DNA from: Oribacterium sp.
Lineage (GTDB): Bacteria > Bacillota_A > Clostridia > Lachnospirales > Lachnospiraceae
Reading direction: 5' to 3'
Length of the DNA stretch: 24,659 nucleotides
Assembly (NCBI GenBank): GCA_017940955.1
Contig: JAGAXP010000101.1
Span: forward strand, 1 to 24,659
Shown here: piece after piece, positions 14,702-22,191 of the stretch
Numbering within the stretch: the first letter of the stretch is position 1
How the letters are laid out: each line of letters starts with the position of its first letter
Made by a program: the position numbers and the translations under genes
The notes under the pieces: generated by a model
The model's input: the letters and a program-made list of their open reading frames with translations, nothing else
What the model was told of the DNA's origin: nothing
The model's database searches: none

Positions 14702-17386
14702 ATGAAAGCAGATAAGATAATTAAAAATGCAAAGATTTATACATCTGACAAAAACAAGTCGATCGTGACTGCTCTTGCTGTAAAGGACGGGAAGTTTGTC
14801 TATGTGGGAGATGAAGCCGGTCTTTCTAAGTACGAGGGAGAGGTCACTGACCTCGGAGGAAGGTTTGTCTTGCCCGGAATCATTGACAGCCATGTCCATG
14901 TAACCACAGGTGTTGCATTTGAGTACACTGACCTTGGCGTACCGGTCATGGAATCCACTAAAAAAGAATGTCTTGAGTTTATGGCTGATTATATCAAAAA
15001 GAATCCGGGACTTGAGCGCTACAGATTTATGATGGAGCGTACCTGCCTTGCCGGAGAAGAACTTACAAAGGAAGATCTCGATGCTATCTGTCCGGATGCG
15101 GAGATTCTGGTTTTGGAGGGTGAGGTGCACAGTAACTGGGTCAACTCCAGAATACTTGCGGCTCACGGAATCACCGATGACACACCGGATCCGGTACCGG
15201 GGCTTGCCTATTATGTACGTAAAGATGGACATCTGACCGGAAACTCTTATGAAACCGCAAGCTGGCCTTTCCTTTTCGATGGTGTAGACAAACTTACTGA
15301 TGAGCAGATCACCATAGCAGTACTTCGCTGGCTGGACTCATCTTTAAAATATGGAGTCAGCGCTGTATTTGATGCCGGATTCCCTGAACACAACCATATG
15401 AATGAGCGGATATACTCAATACTTCGTAATCTGGACAAACAGGGATTACTTCCTGTTTATGTTGACGGATGTTATGTGCTCACACAGCCGGGGAAAACGA
15501 AAGAAGCAATTGAGGGAGTAAAGCGTTTCAGAGAAGAGTTCAACACTGAGCACATGAAGGTGCATACCCTAAAAATATTTATGGACGGAACTCTGAAGAT
15601 CGAGACCGCGGCAATGGTCACTCCATACATAGATTCCGGTGCATTGGGAGCCCCTGCCTTTAATGCAGAAGAGCTTGCCGATATTATTAAGGAGCTTAAT
15701 GCTGAAGGCCTGGATCTCCATGTGCATACTGTAGGGGAAGCTTCATCAAGGGTGGTTCTTGATGGCGTAGAGCTGGCAAGAAAGGCACTGGGAGACGAGT
15801 ACCGTGTGAAGGTAACCTGTGCGCATCTATGGGTTCAGGACGATGCAGATCTCAACCGCTTTGCGAGTCTCGGTGTAACCGCCAATTTCACTCCATGGTG
15901 GCACAGCGGCAACGTAGGCGGCAACCCTGCTGAGTACTGGCCTCAGTTTATCGGAGAGAAACGCGGTCACAACATGTTCCGCTGTAAAACGATCTGGGAT
16001 ACCGGTGCGCTTGTGACATGGTCAAGCGATGAAGTGTTCTATGGAGATTTCAAAAACTGGAGTCCTTATCTCGCCATGGAGATAGGTATGACCCGCTGGA
16101 TCAATGAAAAAACCAGATTTGAGGAAACAAGCAGAACAGTTGCAGCATTTCCTCCATTAAGTGAGAGCATGAATATTGAGGAAATGATACAGGGTTATAC
16201 CATCAATGGAGCTAAACAGCTCGGTATCGAGGCATCCAAGGGTTCCATAGAAATCGGAAAGGATGCGGACTTCCTTGTGTTTGATAAAGATCTGCTCACT
16301 GCTGAGCATGAGGGCTTCAGTTTCAACATGCCTTGTGAAGTTTATTTCGGCGGAAAAAGTATGACTCCGAAATCCGCACATCTTCTGGCAGAAGGCTATG
16401 AGATTATGAATGGCTTAACTGTGCCGGTGGGAACTTCCAACAAAGATCTGGCAGTTGAAGGCGCAGAGCCGAAAAATGCCGAAAAAATCGCTATTGAGTG
16501 TCCGCGTGGAGAAAAGATCAATCTGTATGTTTTCCGTCCTGCAGATTATGTGAAGGGTGAGAAAACGCCTCTTATCTATTTCATTCACGGCGGAGGATAT
16601 CACTTTGGCAATACCTCTATGGATGAATCAAAGATACAGGGTGTAGCAGATGGAAGCAATGCTACTGTTGTTTCTCCTGACTATACACTTTCACTGGACC
16701 CTTCATACAGATATCCTATGGAGCTTGAAGAGGTTTATGCAGGTCTTGAATATGTGTACAGGCATGCGGACGAATTGAATGTGGATCCTGACAACATAGT
16801 CATTGAGGGAGAAAGCGCCGGAGGCGGTCTGACTGCACGTCTAGCTCTGTATAATCGTGATAAGGGATGTGTTCCTCTGAAAGGTCAGGTTCTGATATAT
16901 CCTATGCTTGACTGCCGTACCGGTGGCAGAGATGACATTTACAGGAATGAATATGCCGGAGAGTTTGTCTGGACAAAGGAAAATAATGTTTTTGGCTGGG
17001 GAAAACTGCTCGAAGGTCAGGAGAATAAGCTTTCAGATGATGAGAAGATTTATTTCTCACCGGCACTTGCTGATGTAGAACAGCTGAAAGGATTGCCTGA
17101 GACTTTTATGATTGTCGGAAGTCTGGATCTTTTCTGCAATGAAGATATGGATTATGCCAGAAAGCTTATGCAGGCCGGTGTTTTTACGGAGCTTTATGTA
17201 GAACCCGGAGTGCCTCATGCCTATGAGTATCTGGAGTGGACACCTCAGGCAGCCCGTTTCCTCGAGCTGAGAAATCATGCTACCATAAGGATGCTTGGAA
17301 CCGAAGAGAAATCACAGACTCCTGATGCTGGAATAGAGTTAGGAGACCTTTTGAAATATATCTCCGGCATGGGTAGTACAAAATAA
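14702..17386 (+). CDS. Bifunctional fusion: YtcJ-type amidohydrolase and HGGG-type alpha/beta hydrolase
   Basis: This 894-residue protein joins two complete hydrolases. Residues 1 to about 560 are an amidohydrolase family 3 (YtcJ-like) TIM-barrel enzyme: the metal pair is His64/His66 in IDSHVHV, with later His in LHVHTVGEAS and TCAHLW and an Asp in TWSSDEV. Residues about 590-870 are an alpha/beta hydrolase of the hormone-sensitive-lipase/acetylesterase type: the oxyanion HGGG begins at His629, the nucleophile is Ser705 in GESAGG, then GSLDLF supplies Asp and VPHAYEY the His. A linker near 560-590 joins them. Neither half has a signal peptide, so it acts in the cytoplasm. An ester-then-amide substrate, such as an acylated cyclic amide, would suit both sites, but that is inference. 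AAAGGA precedes the ATG. sfsA follows 8 bp later. Confidence 0.88.
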   Translation: MKADKIIKNAKIYTSDKNKSIVTALAVKDGKFVYVGDEAGLSKYEGEVTDLGGRFVLPGIIDSHVHVTTGVAFEYTDLGVPVMESTKKECLEFMADYIKKNPGLERYRFMMERTCLAGEELTKEDLDAICPDAEILVLEGEVHSNWVNSRILAAHGITDDTPDPVPGLAYYVRKDGHLTGNSYETASWPFLFDGVDKLTDEQITIAVLRWLDSSLKYGVSAVFDAGFPEHNHMNERIYSILRNLDKQGLLPVYVDGCYVLTQPGKTKEAIEGVKRFREEFNTEHMKVHTLKIFMDGTLKIETAAMVTPYIDSGALGAPAFNAEELADIIKELNAEGLDLHVHTVGEASSRVVLDGVELARKALGDEYRVKVTCAHLWVQDDADLNRFASLGVTANFTPWWHSGNVGGNPAEYWPQFIGEKRGHNMFRCKTIWDTGALVTWSSDEVFYGDFKNWSPYLAMEIGMTRWINEKTRFEETSRTVAAFPPLSESMNIEEMIQGYTINGAKQLGIEASKGSIEIGKDADFLVFDKDLLTAEHEGFSFNMPCEVYFGGKSMTPKSAHLLAEGYEIMNGLTVPVGTSNKDLAVEGAEPKNAEKIAIECPRGEKINLYVFRPADYVKGEKTPLIYFIHGGGYHFGNTSMDESKIQGVADGSNATVVSPDYTLSLDPSYRYPMELEEVYAGLEYVYRHADELNVDPDNIVIEGESAGGGLTARLALYNRDKGCVPLKGQVLIYPMLDCRTGGRDDIYRNEYAGEFVWTKENNVFGWGKLLEGQENKLSDDEKIYFSPALADVEQLKGLPETFMIVGSLDLFCNEDMDYARKLMQAGVFTELYVEPGVPHAYEYLEWTPQAARFLELRNHATIRMLGTEEKSQTPDAGIELGDLLKYISGMGSTK

Positions 17387-17394
17387 GGTTATTT

Positions 17395-18087
17395 ATGAAT
17401 TATGAAAATATAGTCCCCGGAGTTTTCCTGAAAAGACCGAACCGTTTTATCGCGGAGGTTGAGATAGATGGCCGGAAGGAAATGGTTCACGTGAAAAATA
17501 CGGGACGGTGCAGAGAACTTCTGGTACCGGGATGTGAGGTATGGCTTACAGCGCCGGGGACTCCGGGAAGAAAAACAAAATATGATCTTGTGGCTGTGAG
17601 GAAAAGCACAGGGGTGTTGTTCAATATCGACAGTCAGGCACCAAATAAGGTGGTGAAGGAATGGCTTTCGGAACAAGGCTTTGACAGGGTGATCCCGGAG
17701 TTCACCTTTGGTGACTCCAGGATCGACTTTTATATGGAAAAGGGTGACGAAAGGTTTCTGATGGAAGTCAAGGGCTGCACTCTGGAGATAGACGGTATGG
17801 GATATTTTCCTGATGCGCCCACAGAGCGTGGAGTTAAGCACATACGGGGGCTCATAAAGGCCAAAGCCAAGGGGTACAGAACTATCCTTGCATATGTTAT
17901 ACAGATGGAGGGGGTATCCGAAGTGAGACCTCACAGGGAGATGCATCCTGAGTTCGGAGAGGCCATAGATGATGCCTTAAATGCCGGCGTGAAGATATTG
18001 TTTCTGAGATGTAAGGTTGAGCCGGATAAGCTGTTGATTGAGCCGGACCCTACGTACAAATATCCTATGGAACTTGAAAAGATTTAA
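17395..18087 (+). CDS. sfsA: SfsA family DNA/RNA nuclease
   Basis: This 230-residue SfsA protein is complete. Family blocks include FLKRPNRFIAEV, HVKNTGRCRELL, NIDSQAPNKVV and the PD-(D/E)xK-like metal site in SRIDFYM and LMEVKGCTLE, then FPDAPTERGVKHI. E. coli SfsA was named for an effect on maltose utilisation; later work describes a DNA/RNA nuclease-type fold. It begins 8 bases after the amidohydrolase-esterase stop, so it is almost certainly cotranscribed with it, with only a weak AAGG ribosome site. The functional link is unclear; sfsA is often placed with unrelated genes. A long hairpin follows. Confidence 0.95.
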   Translation: MNYENIVPGVFLKRPNRFIAEVEIDGRKEMVHVKNTGRCRELLVPGCEVWLTAPGTPGRKTKYDLVAVRKSTGVLFNIDSQAPNKVVKEWLSEQGFDRVIPEFTFGDSRIDFYMEKGDERFLMEVKGCTLEIDGMGYFPDAPTERGVKHIRGLIKAKAKGYRTILAYVIQMEGVSEVRPHREMHPEFGEAIDDALNAGVKILFLRCKVEPDKLLIEPDPTYKYPMELEKI

Positions 18088-18090
18088 ACA

Positions 18091-18138
18091 GGACGGGGTT
18101 AGTGGTTGATTTTTTACAATTAACCACTAACCCCGTCC
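18091..18138. terminator. Long 17-bp hairpin between convergent genes
   Basis: A perfect 17-bp stem (18091-18107 with 18122-18138) surrounds a 14-base T-rich loop. Only ATTTTG follows on the plus strand and a short run on the minus strand, so the U-tract is poor for such a stem. By position it is a bidirectional terminator for sfsA and the lipoprotein gene. Confidence 0.75.
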
Positions 18139-18174
18139 ATTTTGCTGGTTATTTCACTGAAGCGTTTTATCGGC

Positions 18175-20841
18175 TTATCTCAGACTGTAATATGTAAATG
18201 TTGCTCCGGAAGGGATGCCATGGGCACGAAGACCATCTTCGACGCCGGAACGCGCATCACCCGGAATAGATTCAGGCAGATGAACAGTTACATCATCAGG
18301 GATACCTTCAAAGGTATCAGGCTGATAGTGAGGAACTCCGTTTATGGCATTCCCGTCATCTATCTCATTCATGATAGAAGTAGTAAACCATATATCCTTT
18401 AGAGCTGTATTTCCTGCAAGGATCCTTGAGCCGATTCCGTCTCCGCATTGTCCTCGGAAGTAGGCAGAAGTAAATGTAGAATCCTTGAAGGCTTCATCCG
18501 CGATTCCATATACATTGCCTGTCAGCCACCAGCCATCTTCTGTATACATATGATAGTTAGGGATACCAAGCTTATCGCTGTTGCCGTGATATCCGGTTAT
18601 AATTCCCGGATTGATACAGTCAAAGTCAAAGGTGCTGTCAGGGATGAAATCTCTGGAAGAACCCATCCATGCAATCTCCGGATATCCGATAGAAAGCAGG
18701 TACTTATCAAGATTATCAGACTCTTCAATGGTTGCGTCAGACGGAAGGTAGATCTGATAATCGAAGCTTGTTGCATCATAGAAATTTCCCTGAATCTGTG
18801 AAGCAGGGTCATAAACATCATCGAGATACAGACAGCTTCCTTCAAGTTCCTCATGATCTGAGAATACATGCTTATAGGCATCTTCCAGATATACGTAGTC
18901 AGCCTGTATTGCGCGCTCGCCTATCTCTGCCTCAGGACAGAGGATGATGATGCAGGCAGCGCCAAATGTTGCATGGTCACCGATTTTTGTTACTGTAGAA
19001 GGAATGACAAGAGTGTCCAAAGTTGTGGAGTTGAAGCAGCCCTCAGGAATCTCGGTGAGACCTTCCGGAAGATTTATATACGGAAGTCCGAACATGGATG
19101 AAAATGCACCTTCACCTAAGGTTGTCACTGTCTCAGGAAGTTCGATCTTCTGGATGTTGTGACAGTTTACAAATGCTCCCTTGCCAAGTTCCTTAAGGTC
19201 TGACGGCAGCTCTATCTCAGAAAGCGATGCTCCGTCAAAAATATAATCAGCCGAAAGGATCGCACCGTCTGCAAAACTTATCTTATCAAATCCGCTTTCA
19301 TCAAATGCGTGATAATCATATTCTGCGGCGCTGCCTTTAAATGTTCCTGTGCCGGAACCTTCATAAGCACCGGATCCCACATAAGAAACACCATCAGGCA
19401 GTACTACATCCTTAAGGTTAGGGCAGTCACGGAAAGCGTAAGGATATATGAAGTTCAGGGTTTCGGGAAGAACGACCGTTTCGAGATTTGTACATCCGAA
19501 GAAAGCATTGCCCTGGATCTCGGTGACGCCTTCAGGGATAACTATCTTCTTGATGGAAGTATTATCCTTAAATGCATTAAATCCCACGCTGACTGTGTTG
19601 TAATCACCGATAACAGAAGGGATAGTTACTTCTTCATCAGTACCGGAGTATGACATGATACTGCCGCCGTCGGAAAGAAGACCGTTTACTTCTGCTGTAC
19701 CCGGCTGGTGCCATGCCTCAGGATCAAGTTTCACAGAATTCATCAGATCCACAAACTGTTCGTTGTCGAGGAATGCTTTGAATTCCTCAGGACCGAAGCT
19801 GTTGTTGGAAACATGAACACAGGCACACATCCTGTCACTGAACTTTGAGAACAGGTACATGGAGTAAAGGATGGTCGGTTCATCAGCGCCTTCTTTTTCA
19901 AAGGTATGTTTTGCGATGACACCGAGCCAGTCATTGCTTCCATAGGTACGGCTGAACTGATCTCCTTCGTACATATCTGCATGATGCTGAGGATCCGGGT
20001 TGTACTGTGTTGTCATGGTGATACCGCCGGTGAGAGCATTGGAATGCAGATTTGCCACCATGGAATTCTCACCTGTTTTTACGGGCCAGCGGGCAGGGAA
20101 GGTGGCGGTGATGCCGTTTACGGAATATTCATTGCCATCCGCTGTCTTTATACATTCAAAACTGTTCAGTACGGCACGAAGCTTACTGTTATACAGGTAG
20201 TGATAAATGTTTGTATCATCGGTTGGCTTCAGCGCTTCCAGACGGATATGCATGCCCAGCCATTCTCCTACCAGGGTTTCGCCGTAATCCATGACGATAT
20301 CAACAGCAGGTGTATCACTTTCGTTGGAAGGGTGGAGCCATCCCTTTCGTGTATTATTGGCCCACACCCGTACAGGGAATCCTGCCAGAGTCCCTGATAC
20401 GTCACGTGACCAGTCTGTTTTTACCTCGTTTCCGTCGTAGATAACAGTATTACTCACATTGTTTATTATGTTGTTAAGTGAGAAATTATCAGGGCGGAAC
20501 ATTAGTTTCCACCCATCTTCTTCATCGGTGACTGTAATGTGCCCCATGTTTTCCCCTTTGCCTTCATTAACAGCGCTGACGCCTTCAGGCAGCCTGAGGA
20601 TGAGATTTTCATCTTCAAATTTCTGTTCCGTGAGATCATATTCCTTATTGATCCCGGGGATAGGTGACGCGGAATCCAGCTCGTTCTTCGCCGGCTCTTC
20701 TTCGACGAATGGAGCCTCTGTCTCAGCTGCTTTGGTGGTTGGAGCCGGACCATTATTCTTGTCGCCACTGCCGCTGTTGCAGGAAGCGAGACCTATGATC
20801 GTCACTGCCCCGATGATCAAAACCAGTGAATGTTTCTTCAT
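18175..20841 (-). CDS. BspA-type leucine-rich-repeat lipoprotein
   Basis: This 888-residue secreted lipoprotein has a signal peptide with lipobox LASC, Cys21 being lipidated, then a Pro/Thr/Glu-rich linker to about residue 65. Residues 70-400 form an unassigned extracellular region with no motif I know. From about 400 to 800 it holds LRR_5 (Treponema/BspA-like) repeats with the unit IVIPEGVTEIQGNAFFGCTNL and near copies such as VVLPETLNFIYPYAFRDCPNL, including a KELGKGAFVNCHNI copy. Such repeats mediate protein or host/fibre binding; here anchoring would be in the outer leaflet of the cell membrane. TAAGGAGGATATTT precedes the ATG. It converges on sfsA and is divergent from the glycyl radical operon; there is no nearby partner. 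Confidence 0.9.
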   Translation of the reverse strand: MKKHSLVLIIGAVTIIGLASCNSGSGDKNNGPAPTTKAAETEAPFVEEEPAKNELDSASPIPGINKEYDLTEQKFEDENLILRLPEGVSAVNEGKGENMGHITVTDEEDGWKLMFRPDNFSLNNIINNVSNTVIYDGNEVKTDWSRDVSGTLAGFPVRVWANNTRKGWLHPSNESDTPAVDIVMDYGETLVGEWLGMHIRLEALKPTDDTNIYHYLYNSKLRAVLNSFECIKTADGNEYSVNGITATFPARWPVKTGENSMVANLHSNALTGGITMTTQYNPDPQHHADMYEGDQFSRTYGSNDWLGVIAKHTFEKEGADEPTILYSMYLFSKFSDRMCACVHVSNNSFGPEEFKAFLDNEQFVDLMNSVKLDPEAWHQPGTAEVNGLLSDGGSIMSYSGTDEEVTIPSVIGDYNTVSVGFNAFKDNTSIKKIVIPEGVTEIQGNAFFGCTNLETVVLPETLNFIYPYAFRDCPNLKDVVLPDGVSYVGSGAYEGSGTGTFKGSAAEYDYHAFDESGFDKISFADGAILSADYIFDGASLSEIELPSDLKELGKGAFVNCHNIQKIELPETVTTLGEGAFSSMFGLPYINLPEGLTEIPEGCFNSTTLDTLVIPSTVTKIGDHATFGAACIIILCPEAEIGERAIQADYVYLEDAYKHVFSDHEELEGSCLYLDDVYDPASQIQGNFYDATSFDYQIYLPSDATIEESDNLDKYLLSIGYPEIAWMGSSRDFIPDSTFDFDCINPGIITGYHGNSDKLGIPNYHMYTEDGWWLTGNVYGIADEAFKDSTFTSAYFRGQCGDGIGSRILAGNTALKDIWFTTSIMNEIDDGNAINGVPHYQPDTFEGIPDDVTVHLPESIPGDARSGVEDGLRAHGIPSGATFTYYSLR

Positions 20842-20930
20842 AAATATCCTCCTTAAGATTTAAATCTGATAGATTCAGGAATCTTTTCCCCATACCGGTT
20901 TTAGTTTCATTACTTTATCTATTATACCAC

Positions 20931-20939
20931 GAAAAAGGA
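20931..20939 (-). promoter_or_regulatory. Extended -10 promoter of the lipoprotein gene
   Basis: On the minus strand the sequence TGGTATAAT forms an extended -10 element (TGnTATAAT), 90 bases ahead of the lipoprotein start. No consensus -35 lies 17 bases upstream, which is tolerable with an extended -10. Confidence 0.45.
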
Positions 20940-21128
20940 TGAAAATTTCATAAAATAATGCACAGAGGATATTTGGTTCAAAAAGTGGCAGAACCGTTGC
21001 ATCCGGTCTTTTTTGATGAGCACATATAAGGAACATTCCCTATATGAAATAAGAAACACGGGTAATGTTATAGTCTGTCAAAATTGACTAAAATTTAACG
21101 TGTAAAAAGATTGAGGGATGGAGGATTT

Positions 21129-22079
21129 ATGAATAAAAGCGGAATAGTGTTCAATGTTCAGAGATTCACCATTCACGATGGACCGGGGCTGAGGACTGAG
21201 ATTTTTCTGAAGGGCTGCCCCCTTAGTTGCAGGTGGTGCAGTAATCCGGAGAGTCAGATGCTGAGACCTGAACCGGGACTTTACAGGAAAAGATGCATCG
21301 GTGAAAAGCAGTGCGGCGGGTGTCGGGATGTATGCCCGGAGATGGATAGCATAGGTTTCATTAGAAACAGGATAACCTCGTTTGACAGAGAAAAATGTAT
21401 CGGCTGCATGGCTTGCATAGAAGAGTGTCCGTCGGATGCCATCAAGGCCTGGGGAAAGGAAATGTCTGTTTCCGAATGTATGGACATCATACTTCGTGAC
21501 AGAGGTTATTATGAAGAATCCGGAGGCGGAGTTACAGTTTCCGGTGGAGAACCGCTGATGCAGGCGGATTTCGTTGTTGGGCTTTTTAAGCAGTGTCGGG
21601 AGGAAGGCATTAGCACCTGCCTTGAATCTACATTCTGCTCAGGCTGGAACGAAATCGAAAAGGTGCTGCCTTTCACGGATATCATTATTTCAGATATAAA
21701 GATGATGGACCCGGTGAAACACAAAACCTTTACCGGAGTTGATAACAGGCTCATTCTTGAGAATCTTAAAAAGCTGTCGGAGACAAGAGATGACCTGATA
21801 CTTCGCATTCCCGTGATACCCCGCATAAACGACGACATGGGAAATATTTCCCAAACAGCAGATTTCATACTGGAGGAATTACAGAACCATGTAAAGGTTC
21901 TGCAGCTTCTGAGCTACATGCGTCTCGGAATAGAAAAGTATGAATCTCTGGGGCGGGAATATCCCATGAAGGATTTGAGATTCAACAGACAGGCGTTTCA
22001 AAAACGGGTAGAGAAGATCAGAGATTACTTTGAGGAGAGAGGAATCAATTGCACGGTTGGAACCGGAGCAAAGAATTAA
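21129..22079 (+). CDS. Glycyl radical enzyme activating enzyme (radical SAM)
   Basis: This 316-residue protein is a radical SAM activase that installs the glycyl radical in the enzyme encoded next. The catalytic cluster CxxxCxxC is Cys30/Cys34/Cys37 in GCPLSCRWCSNPE. An inserted ferredoxin-like region follows with two further Cys sets, CIGEKQCGGCRDVC and CIGCMACIEECP, for two auxiliary 4Fe-4S clusters. This larger architecture is typical of activases for glycerol-dehydratase-, choline-lyase- and HypD-type enzymes and distinguishes it from the shorter PflA. VSGGEPLMQ is the SAM-binding GGE motif. I use ATG 21129, with GGAGG 4 bases upstream; a TTG at 21111 is less likely. The order, activase first, and the 112-bp gap fit an operon. 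Confidence 0.93.
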   Translation: MNKSGIVFNVQRFTIHDGPGLRTEIFLKGCPLSCRWCSNPESQMLRPEPGLYRKRCIGEKQCGGCRDVCPEMDSIGFIRNRITSFDREKCIGCMACIEECPSDAIKAWGKEMSVSECMDIILRDRGYYEESGGGVTVSGGEPLMQADFVVGLFKQCREEGISTCLESTFCSGWNEIEKVLPFTDIIISDIKMMDPVKHKTFTGVDNRLILENLKKLSETRDDLILRIPVIPRINDDMGNISQTADFILEELQNHVKVLQLLSYMRLGIEKYESLGREYPMKDLRFNRQAFQKRVEKIRDYFEERGINCTVGTGAKN

Positions 22080-22135
22080 TTGGATCGCCCGAGACGGAAA
22101 GCTGCAAGACTAAGTAAAAACATAGAAATAAATAC

Positions 22136-22164
22136 CTTTGGTTTCATATAAACATAAACCAAAG
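22136..22164 (+). other. Intercistronic hairpin before the glycyl radical enzyme
   Basis: CTTTGGTTT (22136-22144) pairs exactly with AAACCAAAG (22156-22164) around an 11-base loop, with no U-tract after it. The GGAGGA ribosome site of the enzyme follows 15 bases on. It could stabilise the downstream message so that the enzyme is made in excess over the activase; this is inference. Confidence 0.5.
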
Positions 22165-22191
22165 CTACAGAAATAAATCGGAGGAATATAC

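Noticed and set aside
14651..15232. Minus-strand 193-codon open frame inside the amidohydrolase gene
   Set aside because: It is antisense to a well-supported enzyme and its composition is that of a shadow frame.
20986..21015. Terminator near ACCG...CGGT before T6
   Set aside because: The stem is only 4-5 bp and no gene ends near it; too weak to report.
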